64,000 bases of DNA from Fictibacillus norfolkensis. Lineage in GTDB: Bacteria; Bacillota; Bacilli; Bacillales; Fictibacillaceae. The translations under genes and the position numbers were made by a program. Below are positions 10,325-18,393 of the stretch, in pieces (positions within the stretch are counted from its first letter, which is position 1; every line of letters starts with the position of its first letter). The stretch covers positions 17,147-81,146 of the forward strand of contig NZ_JACSQM010000011.1 in assembly GCF_014836645.1 (NCBI RefSeq). The letters are read 5' to 3'. Below the pieces are notes generated by a model. It ran no database searches, was not told where the DNA came from, and worked only from the letters and a program-made list of their open reading frames with translations.

Positions 10325-11509
10325 TTGCCTAAGCTTTCTGATGATGAACTACTGAATGCGCTTGGTGTGGAGCAGGAGATAGCAAAGAAAAGCTCTTACT
10401 CGCCACGTGAGGAACGTATTATCACTGGGTTTGAGGAAATCCAGCGATTTGTCGAGCGTTATGGCCGTACTCCACAGCAGGGTGAAGATAGTGACGTTTT
10501 TGAGAGGCTCTTCGCTGTGCGGCTTGGTCGCATACTTGAGCAGGAGGAATGCCAGGTTCTTCTTGCGTCACTCGATTACCAAGGCATACTGAATAAAGCA
10601 GTAATTGACCATGTCGACCCATTGAAATCGTTGGATGACGATGACTTGCTTGCCGAACTTGTAGGCAACGCTGGTCATTCCAGCATTACAGAACTTCGCC
10701 ATGTCCGTTCCCATGTCGAAATTCAGGCTGCAGAGGAAATCGCCAAGCGAGAGAAGTGTGAGGACTTCGATCGCTTCCGATCGTTGTTTGAGCTAACTGA
10801 ACGAGAAATCAATTCTGGTATTCGGCAAACGCGGCCGTTTAGCAACGATGCAAGTGTCAATGAAGGTAATTTCTTTATTTTGGGCGGTCAACTTGTCTAT
10901 GTTGCTGAGAAAGGTGATGAGTTCAAAGCACCGAATGGACATCCTGATGCGCGACTTAGAGTCATCTACTCCAACGGTACCGAAAGTAATCTCCTGCTTA
11001 GGTCTTTGCAACGTGCGTTGTACAAAGACGAGGCTGGGCGTCGTTTGACCGAGCCTGATTTGGGGCCATTGTTTAGCGAAACCTTGGATGAAGACGATGT
11101 CGAAAGTGGTACGATCTATGTCCTTCGCAGCATGTCCGATCACCCCTTTGTTGCGGAGCACCGCAAACTAATTCACAAAATCGGGGTTACAGGCGGCAAA
11201 GTTGAAACTCGAATCGCGAATGCGGCGCACGCTGCCACCTACCTGCTAGCAGATGTTGAAGTCATTGCCAGCTACAAATTAGCCGGCATCAACCGCACTA
11301 AACTGGAAAGTATATTCCACCGTATATTTGCACCAGCTCAGCTCGATCTCACCATACATGATCGCTTTGGACGTCCTGTACGGCCAAAGGAGTGGTTCCT
11401 CGTGCCACTGCATGTGATAGACGAAGCTGTGTGTCGTATTCGAGATGGTTCAATTACCAATGTAGTCTATGATCCCAAGACCGCTTGTTTGGTCAGCATT
11501 GCTCAATAG
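10325..11509 (+). CDS. GIY-YIG family nuclease (T5orf172/MUG113-like), third gene of the module
   Basis: The product is 394 residues, starting at TTG 10325 with GGAGGTG eight bases upstream. The C-terminal third carries a GIY-YIG fold: G-T-I-Y-V-L at about residues 262-267, K-I-G-V-T at about 285-289, a nearby conserved Arg, and Glu in TKLESIFHRIF, the expected catalytic metal ligand. The N-terminal ~200 residues are helical and acidic, of unknown role, perhaps a contact with the helicase. The TTG start and tight spacing suggest translational coupling. It is the likely endonuclease component if the module is a restriction system. Confidence 0.8.
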   Translation: MPKLSDDELLNALGVEQEIAKKSSYSPREERIITGFEEIQRFVERYGRTPQQGEDSDVFERLFAVRLGRILEQEECQVLLASLDYQGILNKAVIDHVDPLKSLDDDDLLAELVGNAGHSSITELRHVRSHVEIQAAEEIAKREKCEDFDRFRSLFELTEREINSGIRQTRPFSNDASVNEGNFFILGGQLVYVAEKGDEFKAPNGHPDARLRVIYSNGTESNLLLRSLQRALYKDEAGRRLTEPDLGPLFSETLDEDDVESGTIYVLRSMSDHPFVAEHRKLIHKIGVTGGKVETRIANAAHAATYLLADVEVIASYKLAGINRTKLESIFHRIFAPAQLDLTIHDRFGRPVRPKEWFLVPLHVIDEAVCRIRDGSITNVVYDPKTACLVSIAQ

Positions 11510-11870
11510 AGATGGGTAAGATGATGAAATGTGGTATGGACGATATTTTGTGTTCTGTTCAAGGTATATTATCACTCAGCGAAAACATCATTTAAATGAT
11601 ATTTTTTTATTGTGTATTTTACTAAGAGGGCTAATTGTAGCTCTCTTTTTTGTTTATGTACCTGGCAATTATTTCGCAAAAAGTATTCTGTGTTTAATAC
11701 CTGAACTTCTTCAACTTGTCATTTACTTGGCAAAGTATACGTAGTTTCGCCCACATACATTATGACAAGCACAATGGCCGTTACCAATCATAACTTAAAA
11801 AAGAATTTTTATTTTTCTTCATATTTCATCGTGGTATTATTAGATAAAAGAAGATGGGGGAATATGGTAT
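11510..11870. other. Intergenic stretch after the restriction-like module
   Basis: This AT-rich stretch holds a weak hairpin with a T run (11587-11608, ATCATTTAAATGAT then Ts) that could terminate the module transcript. A 71-codon ORF here has no credible ribosome binding site or protein character. Composition drops from the GC-rich module back to AT-rich around 11520, marking the module edge. Confidence 0.5.
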
Positions 11871-12206
11871 TTGGAAAGAAATAATTTAGCAAACATAGTA
11901 TGTGGTGACTATACAATATACGAATCCATAAGGGATTTATATCAAGTTTTTTTTTCATAACGTTCAAAATATGGAAAATAGGTTATGGGAACTAGCAGGT
12001 GATGATAGTAATAATCTCACAGTGTTAGGTCCATATTATGCTAGAAACTTACTAGAGACATATTCTGTACTGCATTGATTGGTAGGATAGATCCTTTTAG
12101 ACTTTTATATGTTCAAAAAGTTTCTTTATTGTGTTCCTCTAGGGTTTATTTATGGAAGGTTCTATATAAAATATATACTTTGTGGGGAGTTTTATTGAAA
12201 ATATAA
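11871..12206 (+). pseudogene. Frameshifted relic of an unidentified cargo gene
   Basis: Three overlapping reading-frame pieces join into one protein-like sequence. The first runs from TTG 11871 (GGGGGAA upstream) and gives an N-terminus containing NNLANIVCGDYTIYES. It shifts frame near 11950 into a piece containing MENRLWELAGDDSNNLTVLG and PYYARNLLE, then shifts again near 12060 into CTALIGRIDPFRLLYVQK before degenerating to a stop at 12204. The pieces read as conserved protein of a kind seen in bacterial accessory regions, but I cannot name the family. At least two frameshifts and a missing C-terminus make it non-functional. Confidence 0.6.
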
Positions 12207-12271
12207 CTCGTATTCGAATCTAATTAATCCTAATATACTTCTTGTACAATATATTGAATGGGGGAGTCGAA

Positions 12272-13378
12272 ATGGATTATTCTCAACTATATAATTATAT
12301 TGCCTCTGAAGGAGGTGTAACAAACATAGATAAAAAGTACATATTGTATTATGACGAAACTAATAATCCTCGTACTTTTAGATTGACAGATGATGGGTTT
12401 AACGTTAATGAACACGAATTCTTTATTCTAGGCGGAATTGGATTTGAATCGGATAAGTTGGTTTCTGACGATGATATTGATGAACTATTTTCTGAATTTC
12501 TATTACAAAGAAATGCAACTGAGGTTAAATTTAAGCATATTCGTCAAAATGCACAGGACTTCATATCTTTGTTTTCAAGACCGAGAGTAAATATGCTTAT
12601 AGAGTGGCTATTCGAAAAAAAATATTTAATTCATTATTCTTATATTGATAATTTTTATTACACAATCGTTGATATAGTGGATTCAATGGAGGAGTCGTGG
12701 TTTGGTGGGCCAGGTTTAAATAGAGAACTCAAAGATCACTTTTATTCATTGATTAAGGAACATCAAGATTGGTTTATAAGTTTACTAATTGAATTAGATT
12801 ACCCTAACGTCAAAAATCATAAAAAGTTTGTTGGGGAGATTGTTGATTGGATATGGTCTGTAAACATTGGTGATAATTTTTATCTTGAATATTTAAGGCA
12901 ATCACTAAAAAACTATCGAAACCGGCAGCTGGTATTTCTGGAAGATAACGAAGATAAGGTCGCAATAAGTGATTATTCAGCTTTTTATGCTAACTTAATA
13001 GTTACTTATCCTAATGCAGACCATATTTTTGATCATGAGTTATATGTTGAAGAAATTTTGAATGCTAACCCAATACAATTATCAGGACATAAAGTAATAA
13101 ACTATAAATTTGTAGATTCAAAAGATGAACGCTTAGTGCAAGTATCTGATTTAATTGTAGGTATTTTGCGTTATTGGATGGCTTTTTTGGAATCTGTTAA
13201 TATTCAAAATTTAAGTGAAATATTAAAGGGGCTTTCAGAATTACAAAAAATCAAAATGAAAAAATTCCAGAAAATTTTGCTTCATTCTCTTGATATAAGT
13301 ACCGGATTTAAGCACGGTGTTGGAAGCAATAAGTTTGAATTAAAGGTTAGCTTCTTTTTGGAATATGATTTTTTATAA
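12272..13378 (+). CDS. DUF3800 domain-containing protein
   Basis: The N-terminal YYDETNN segment followed by FFILGGIGF, and a C-terminal LVQVSDLIVGILRYW segment with a conserved Asp, are the signature of DUF3800, an RNase H-like-fold family common in mobile elements and defence islands. The length, 368 residues, is normal. The start is set at ATG 12272 because GGGGAG lies seven bases upstream; an in-frame TTG at 12242 has no such site. The first acidic motif (DE) and the last Asp are the presumed metal ligands by fold analogy. The function is unknown. It sits between two relics in AT-rich transposon cargo. Confidence 0.8.
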   Translation: MDYSQLYNYIASEGGVTNIDKKYILYYDETNNPRTFRLTDDGFNVNEHEFFILGGIGFESDKLVSDDDIDELFSEFLLQRNATEVKFKHIRQNAQDFISLFSRPRVNMLIEWLFEKKYLIHYSYIDNFYYTIVDIVDSMEESWFGGPGLNRELKDHFYSLIKEHQDWFISLLIELDYPNVKNHKKFVGEIVDWIWSVNIGDNFYLEYLRQSLKNYRNRQLVFLEDNEDKVAISDYSAFYANLIVTYPNADHIFDHELYVEEILNANPIQLSGHKVINYKFVDSKDERLVQVSDLIVGILRYWMAFLESVNIQNLSEILKGLSELQKIKMKKFQKILLHSLDISTGFKHGVGSNKFELKVSFFLEYDFL

Positions 13379-13391
13379 GTTCTAATAATGA

Positions 13392-13714
13392 TTTCAATTT
13401 GGAAGTCTTTCAGAAGATGTTTTTCGCTTCCTTACAACTCCTAATGATTTCTCACGATGGTATACTTTTGCCACAGGGGCAATGGATCTCAGACTTGATG
13501 GCAAAATTGGCTGCGAAGAGTTAACTGATCAATTCGGGAGACTATTTAAAACCGGCGGGCTTGGAAAAATGTGTCTGATGCATTAGATCCCTTTTTAAGT
13601 GGATTCATGAGGGAGATATCTTCCGCATTCCCTGCTGCTAAGTTAAAGGAACCCAAGATAGGAAAAAGAATACATAAGTCCCTAACGAATTTTGAAATGT
13701 ACAACAACATTTGA
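13392..13714 (+). pseudogene. Frameshifted gene relic of unknown family
   Basis: One frame runs from 13392 to a stop at 13584 and reads SLSEDVFRFLTTPNDFSRWY, then FATGAMDLRLDGKIGCEELT. The frame two bases over continues from 13562 with NVSDALDPFLSGFMREIS and IGKRIHKSLTNFEMYNNI to a stop at 13712. The overlap at GGLGK/WKNV indicates a single frameshift in a once-continuous protein. No start codon or ribosome binding site is left, since the relic begins right behind the DUF3800 stop. I do not recognise the family. The remainder of 13379-13787 holds nothing else. Confidence 0.5.
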
Positions 13715-13787
13715 GGGAAACTTGCGAGAGCTCCTTGGAAAATGCCTTGTTTGTTTTTTTATTCAACAGGTTACCGGATAGGGTTAA

Positions 13788-14057
13788 TTGAAAATTTTAA
13801 CCATTAAGACAAAAACTTCTCAGCTACCTCCGTTATTGTTCATAGAAAAGGTGACAAAGAGAGGGAGGTGTATTTTAGCACTCGTTGCTCCCTTAGGTTG
13901 GAAGAACGGGACGATGAAAAGGATTAAGAACAAAGAGAAAATCCAAATACCGGTTGAGATCGATCCTCACCACATGTTAGTTCTTCCCGATGTAACTCGA
14001 GTTCGTACCGCTGTAATTAAGTTGGTTCCGAATCGGAGGAAAAGCGGAGGCAAGTAG
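13788..14057 (+). CDS. Doubtful small ORF, basic 89-residue product
   Basis: TTG-initiated ORF in the transposon cargo, strongly basic at the C-terminus (VPNRRKSGGK). No clear ribosome binding site precedes the TTG; an internal GTG at 13850 is possible. I do not recognise any domain. It is followed by a good terminator, which argues weakly that some transcript ended here. It could be the 3' remnant of a larger decayed gene rather than a working gene. Confidence 0.25.
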   Translation: MKILTIKTKTSQLPPLLFIEKVTKRGRCILALVAPLGWKNGTMKRIKNKEKIQIPVEIDPHHMLVLPDVTRVRTAVIKLVPNRRKSGGK

Positions 14058-14074
14058 GATCGTATATAACATCA

Positions 14075-14122
14075 AAAGAATCGGGAGGCGTACCGTTGGT
14101 ACGTTTTCTCGGTTCTTTTTTT
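14075..14122 (+). terminator. Rho-independent terminator in cargo
   Basis: An interrupted stem AGAATCGGGAG...GCGTACC / GGTACG...CTCGGTTCT is closed by a four-base loop and followed by seven Ts. It faces the + strand transcript of the doubtful ORF. The rest of 14123-14355 is AT-rich and empty apart from the AAAAGGAGG ribosome binding site of the next gene. Confidence 0.65.
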
Positions 14123-14355
14123 GTTCGAGCATGAAGACCTTTGGTCTTATCAAACCGTTTGATTGAAGGTAAGGTAACGCCAGATTAAATAAGGAAAGAA
14201 GCGGGAAGGAAGAGCGAGAATAGGACAAGAAGCTTGGACACAAGTCCACCCTATTTTTATTTGATAATATTTTATTTTTTTACATATAACTCCATATAAT
14301 TACAAATTTATTAATCTAAGGTAAAATAAAAAAGAATATAAAAAAGGAGGATTTA

Positions 14356-15024
14356 ATGCTAAGTTTGGTAGAATTTTTTAATGAAAATAGTGGAGCGCTA
14401 TCTGTAATTATAAATTTTTTATTGGTAGTAATAACTTTTGTTTACGTAATATTAACGGGTAATCTTGCTAGAACATCTAATAAAACAATTGAACAAACAT
14501 TTAATGAATATAAAGAAAATAAAATAAAAGATGAAAATGTTAGGAAAAACTTAATATACCTATTAAATAGTGAGATTTATATGAACTCTTTTATTTATGT
14601 ATTTTCGCAATATTATTTATTAAATGGTAATCAAGTAAAGATGGGTGAACGCTTGAAACATTTTCTTATTAGTGGCGGCACATCAATTGATGCTGTATCC
14701 AAAGGTCATATCATTTCCCATACAAAATCAAATACATGGAAAGAAATTAATGCTCAATGTGCACATTATTTACCCAATTGTTTAATGAAAGAGTTAACAG
14801 GTTATTATGCCGGTGTAGATCATTCGAAAATCTTTTCTGTAAATGGCATGTCCAAAGAAAGTTTTATTGAGGTAAGTAAAACTCAACTAATATCATCTTT
14901 TAATTGTTTTGAATTATTAAAGAATGAAGAGTCAAATTTAAAAACGGAATTTGAATTTACTATAGATAATAAAATTTTAATTGTAAACAAAGACACCGGA
15001 TTGGTAATTGAAAAGCTAAATTAA
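14356..15024 (+). CDS. Hypothetical single-pass membrane protein (transposon cargo)
   Basis: The product is 222 residues, with a strong AAAAGGAGG site seven bases before ATG. One N-terminal transmembrane helix (about residues 14-36, rich in I/L/V) is followed by a charged, helical cytoplasmic region. The topology resembles small membrane-anchored proteins of anti-phage islands, but no family is recognised. It is AT-rich like its neighbours and is separated by 43 bases from another hypothetical gene, so the two probably form an operon. Confidence 0.65.
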   Translation: MLSLVEFFNENSGALSVIINFLLVVITFVYVILTGNLARTSNKTIEQTFNEYKENKIKDENVRKNLIYLLNSEIYMNSFIYVFSQYYLLNGNQVKMGERLKHFLISGGTSIDAVSKGHIISHTKSNTWKEINAQCAHYLPNCLMKELTGYYAGVDHSKIFSVNGMSKESFIEVSKTQLISSFNCFELLKNEESNLKTEFEFTIDNKILIVNKDTGLVIEKLN

Positions 15025-15067
15025 TATAACAATGATATTTAATAAGATATTTCTAAGGAGAATTCTA

Positions 15068-15685
15068 ATGTGGAATTATGATAACAAGAGAAAAATGGAA
15101 AAACAAAAAGAAATAATAAATGAGATTCAAAGTGTAGTTACGAATTTTGAAAGCGAAAATGATATGATAATAGAGAAAATCATTGATTCAATCACAGTGA
15201 CAGCTCCAGCATTTAAAGAAGAAGACACTGTTATGACCTATACAATTCTTTCAACCTCTATCAACAATCATTATGGAGGAGCTAACTATAGACTTGGAAA
15301 TATTCAATTCAACTTAAAAAAGTTGTTTGATTCTATTTCAAATTCAGCATTAGCAATAGGGGGTGCGGTTGGTCTACCAATTTTAATACCATTTGCAGTT
15401 GTTCATGTAATAAATAATCTCTTCAATCCTTTAAAGGTAAACTTAACTATAATCGAAGGTGAAATAGTTTATACAATGCACCTTTACCAAAAACAAAATA
15501 AAATCCAATTAGATGAAATAACATTATTTAATCAAGTTAATATACAACTAAAACAACGTGAACAAAATACTATTAGTGAATACGATTTTAAGTTAAGTTT
15601 AGATAAGCTCCAAAAATTAAGAATAGTAAAAGTGGAAAATAATATTTATAAACTAAGGGATACAGTATCTTTTATGTATAAATAA
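15068..15685 (+). CDS. Hypothetical protein with central hydrophobic hairpin (transposon cargo)
   Basis: The product is 205 residues. The start is set at ATG 15068, preceded by AAGGAG with a seven-base gap; an in-frame ATG at 15032 lacks such a site. A charged N-terminus is followed by a hydrophobic stretch about residues 90-120 (ALAIGGAVGLPILIPFAVV), long enough for one or two membrane passes, then a charged C-terminal half. No domain recognised. Directly downstream of another small membrane gene, probably cotranscribed; a two-gene membrane module as the last cargo before the element end. Confidence 0.65.
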   Translation: MWNYDNKRKMEKQKEIINEIQSVVTNFESENDMIIEKIIDSITVTAPAFKEEDTVMTYTILSTSINNHYGGANYRLGNIQFNLKKLFDSISNSALAIGGAVGLPILIPFAVVHVINNLFNPLKVNLTIIEGEIVYTMHLYQKQNKIQLDEITLFNQVNIQLKQREQNTISEYDFKLSLDKLQKLRIVKVENNIYKLRDTVSFMYK

Positions 15686-15699
15686 CAAGTTTAATAAGT

Positions 15700-15906
15700 A
15701 GGTGTTTTAAAGCAGTTGTAAGTGTAAGAGACACTCTTTTATCACTTTAAATAAGATAGTAACTAAATGTCAATTGGATTTCCTGTAATTGAACTGGGGT
15801 ATTTTATTTTTTATTTACATAGTTTTGGTTACCAACATTATTGTACTTTTATTTTTTTGAATAATTTAAAATTCCCTGATATTATGGGATTCTTTAGTAA
15901 CCCACA
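15700..15906. mobile_element. Candidate left end of the Tn7-like element
   Basis: No gene follows 15685 until the ABC exporter. Reading the reverse strand inward from 15906 the sequence starts TGTGGG, as in Tn7, and GTTACTA occurs twice within 160 bases (near the tip and near 15750), possibly part of TnsB sites. TTAAT at 15907-15911 would be the 5-bp target duplication. The TnsB repeats are not obvious by eye, so the exact tip is tentative. Confidence 0.4.
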
Positions 15907-15922
15907 TTAATGTCAGCGAACA

Positions 15923-15950
15923 CTCCTGTAGCGATACGGGAGGTTTTTTT
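15923..15950 (+). terminator. Rho-independent terminator, possibly the original glmS terminator
   Basis: The 8-bp stem CTCCTGTA/TACGGGAG with a GCGA loop is followed by G and seven Ts. It has no gene of its own within reach on the + strand inside the backbone. Tn7 inserts just behind glmS, in or before its terminator, so this may be the displaced terminator of a glmS lying left of the window. Confidence 0.6.
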
Positions 15951-15956
15951 CTTTGA

Positions 15957-16240
15957 AAGTGGTTGCTTTCCGCTCCAGGTTGCGCGCTTTCCATGGGGCG
16001 AACGGTGAGCCTCCTGTCTAGTTGCAGTGACTAGCCCCTCGAGGTCAAAAGGTAAACGGTCAAGAAGGCAAAATGCGCCTTCCAAGCCCATTTACCTTTT
16101 GCTTGTCGGGGCTGAACGAGTCACTTCCACTTTTCGGACTGCCGCTTTGCGCCATTAGGAGTCTCCACCTGACCGCTCGTCCCATAGGAGTCGGCAACCT
16201 TACGCTACAATCAACTTGCATAAGAAGTGCAAAGAAATTC
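15957..16240. repeat. Dispersed palindromic repeat, long copy with nested insertion
   Basis: The outer parts match, in opposite orientation, the repeat at 59331-59461: GGGGCGAACGGTGAGCCTCC is shared exactly, as is GGAGTCTCCACCTGACCGCT. Between them this copy holds about 120 extra bases forming their own large hairpin (GTGACTAGCCCC ... GGGGCTGAACGAGTCAC, with CAAAAGGTAAA/TTTACCTTTTG inside). Such elements are frequent between genes of Bacillaceae. ORFs on either strand here are not genes. Confidence 0.75.
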
Positions 16241-16295
16241 TTTAGCAATCACTTTTTAGAAAAGGCTGTGTTCGTAAACTTTGTTGCTTAAGTAG

Positions 16296-16410
16296 TGTTG
16301 ATATCCTTTCCAGGCTGCTCTCTTCCCACTGGACAGGAGGAGAGCGACATTCGGACGTTTCCATTTCTTTGACACGCCTTCTACTTGCAGTGGCTAGCCC
16401 ATAAAGGAAC
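16296..16410. repeat. Partial, degraded repeat of the same dispersed family
   Basis: Fragments recalling the neighbouring element are seen: CTTGCAGTGGCTAGCCC (compare GTTGCAGTGACTAGCCC at 16021-16037) and GACAGGAGGAGAGCGAC. The rest of 16241-16515 contains only the AAAGGAGG site of the next gene. Confidence 0.5.
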
Positions 16411-16515
16411 AACGGTTAAGTAATTTTAAATTGTAAGAAAATCCTTTATTCTGTATAATTGAGAATGGATTTCATTTAGTGCTATTTCAATTAAAACAGT
16501 AAAGGAGGTCTATAC

Positions 16516-18225
16516 GTGTTAGCTCGTTTTTTTGCTTATTATAGACCCTATAGATGGTTGTTCATACTTGATTTTTCTTGTGCCATTCTAGTTGGAATTT
16601 TGGAATTGGCCTTTCCGTTAGCTGTAAACCAAGTGATCGATAAACTTCTTCCCGATGGGAACTGGGAGATTATCTCTTTGGCTTGTCTAGGTTTGTTGCT
16701 CGTTTACCTTTTAAATACGTTTCTTCATTTTGTTGTCACGTACTGGGGGCACAAGCTTGGGATCAATATTGAAACCGATATGCGTCAGCAGTTGTTCACA
16801 CATATGCAGAAACTCTCGTTCGGCTATTATGATAACAATAAGACCGGTCATAGTATTTCTCGTCTTACGAAAGACTTGGAAGAGATCGGAGAAGTCGCTC
16901 ACCACGGACCAGAAGATGTGTTTGTGGCCATTATGACGTTGATTGGTTCGTTCGGACTCATGTTAACGATCAATTGGAAGCTCGCTGTTTTGTCTTTTAT
17001 CGTTATCCCTTTATTGATCATTCTAGCTATTTACTTTAATAAAAAAATGACGATAACATTTAGAAAAATGTTTCAGGATGTAGCGGAGATCAATGCAAGA
17101 GTAGAGGACAGCATCGGTGGAATACGTGTTGTTCAGGCTTTTGCGAACGAAAAATATGAACAGGAAAAGTTTAGAGAAAACAATAGGAAGTATCGTCTTA
17201 CAAAGCTTCAATCCTATAAGATCATGGCTCAAAACGTTATGTCAAACTATGTATTAATGAGGTTAGTGACCCTTTTCACCTTATTGTTTGGAACATACTT
17301 TGTCATTTCAGGTGAATTAACGTATGGACAGTTTGTTGCTTTTATTCTGCTATCAAATATTTTGATCGGACCGATTCAAAAAATAAACGCTGTTATTGAA
17401 AGCTATCCTAAAGGAATTGCCGGTTTTAAGCGGTTCGTTGAAATCATGGACACAGCCCCTGATATAGCTGATTCAGAAGATGCTATAGAGGTTGATCTAA
17501 AAGGGGCGATTCGTTATGAGGATGTGACGTTTGGTTATGAAGGTCACAGATCAGTTCTGAATAACATCGAACTATCCATTCGCTCTGGTGAGACTGTCGC
17601 GTTTGTCGGACCATCTGGCGCAGGTAAGACAACACTATGCAGTTTGCTGCCTCGTTTTTACGATGTTCAAAGTGGATCGATCACAATTGACGGTATCAAC
17701 ATTCAAGAGATGAAGCTAGAATCATTACGAAAACAAATCGGTATCGTGCAGCAAGATGTTTTCCTATTTTCAGGTACGATCAAAGAAAATATTGCATACG
17801 GTGACTTAGACGCGACCGATGCTGAAATTATGGATGCGGCGAAAAGAGCTCGATTGGATGACTTTATTAAAGATCAGCCTGATGGACTCCAGGCAGTGAT
17901 CGGCGAAAGAGGAGTCAAGCTTTCGGGAGGCCAAAAACAGAGACTAGCCATCGCTCGTATGTTCTTGAAAAACCCGCCGATCTTGATTCTGGACGAAGCT
18001 ACATCTGCATTAGATACGGAAACTGAAGTTGCGATTCAAAAAGCATTAGAAGAATTAACAGAAGGAAGAACGACACTCGTTATTGCACATAGACTTGCAA
18101 CGATAAAAAATGCGGATCGAATAATGGTAGTGACAAATGAAGGAATTGCAGAACAAGGCAATCATCACGATCTGTTAGCATCAAAAGGCATTTATAGCCG
18201 TTTACATGCAGCGCAGTTTGGATGA
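16516..18225 (+). CDS. ABC exporter, fused permease-ATPase (YgaD-like)
   Basis: The product is 569 residues. An N-terminal exporter membrane domain with six helices (to about residue 310) is fused to an ATPase with Walker A GPSGAGKTT (about 368-376), Q-loop VQQDVFLFSG, signature LSGGQKQR (about 475) and Walker B ILILDEATSALD. It is a homodimer or half-transporter of the MsbA/Sav1866 type and resembles B. subtilis YgaD. GTG start with AAAGGAGG eight bases before. The substrate cannot be told from sequence. It is a single gene, the first of the chromosomal backbone after the mobile element. Confidence 0.9.
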   Translation: MLARFFAYYRPYRWLFILDFSCAILVGILELAFPLAVNQVIDKLLPDGNWEIISLACLGLLLVYLLNTFLHFVVTYWGHKLGINIETDMRQQLFTHMQKLSFGYYDNNKTGHSISRLTKDLEEIGEVAHHGPEDVFVAIMTLIGSFGLMLTINWKLAVLSFIVIPLLIILAIYFNKKMTITFRKMFQDVAEINARVEDSIGGIRVVQAFANEKYEQEKFRENNRKYRLTKLQSYKIMAQNVMSNYVLMRLVTLFTLLFGTYFVISGELTYGQFVAFILLSNILIGPIQKINAVIESYPKGIAGFKRFVEIMDTAPDIADSEDAIEVDLKGAIRYEDVTFGYEGHRSVLNNIELSIRSGETVAFVGPSGAGKTTLCSLLPRFYDVQSGSITIDGINIQEMKLESLRKQIGIVQQDVFLFSGTIKENIAYGDLDATDAEIMDAAKRARLDDFIKDQPDGLQAVIGERGVKLSGGQKQRLAIARMFLKNPPILILDEATSALDTETEVAIQKALEELTEGRTTLVIAHRLATIKNADRIMVVTNEGIAEQGNHHDLLASKGIYSRLHAAQFG

Positions 18226-18332
18226 GTTGACTTAAGTGGCCCATGATCTTATAGATACCTTTGAAATAGCAAGGTTAATGAATACGAACTTGTAAATATA
18301 AAACTCTCTGTCTAATCTATGTATAACATGAT

Positions 18333-18358
18333 GTTTTATTTTCCATCCTAAAAGGTAG
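18333..18358 (+). promoter_or_regulatory. Possible sigma-B promoter of the ydaG-like gene
   Basis: GTTTTA and AGGTAG are spaced by 14 bases (sigma-B consensus GTTTAA / GGGTAT), 36 bases before the start codon. Matches are 5/6 and 4/6. A TATAAT at 18360-18365 could alternatively serve sigma-A. Confidence 0.35.
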
Positions 18359-18393
18359 ATATAATAGAGCCAAACTTTTAAGGAGTGGATGAC

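Larger units (their letters stand above)
1..15906. mobile_element. Tn7-like transposon, cargo half (partial; tnsABC lie outside the window)
   Basis: The region starts inside a TnsD-type gene and continues through accessory genes (STAND ATPase, methyltransferase-helicase-GIY-YIG module, DUF3800, relics, small membrane proteins) before chromosomal backbone resumes. In Tn7 the tns genes sit at the right end, next to glmS, and cargo lies between tnsD/E and the left end, which matches this order. The distal limit is placed at 15906 because the reverse strand there begins TGTGGG, the same six bases as Tn7 termini, and an intact terminator follows. Base composition is AT-rich except for the clearly GC-richer block 5474-11509. 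The other end and the target duplication are outside the window, so the outer limit is an inference. Confidence 0.7.

Noticed and set aside
11529..11744. 71-codon ORF after the GIY-YIG gene
   Set aside because: AT-rich random-looking sequence, no binding site, and lies across a likely terminator.
1..15906. CRISPR-associated (CAST) Tn7 element
   Set aside because: No cas genes or repeat-spacer arrays are seen in the visible part; the TnsD-type selector argues for classical attTn7 targeting, though genes left of the window are unseen.
15894..16291. ORFs of 62-72 codons on both strands
   Set aside because: They lie wholly inside the dispersed palindromic repeat and have no protein character.
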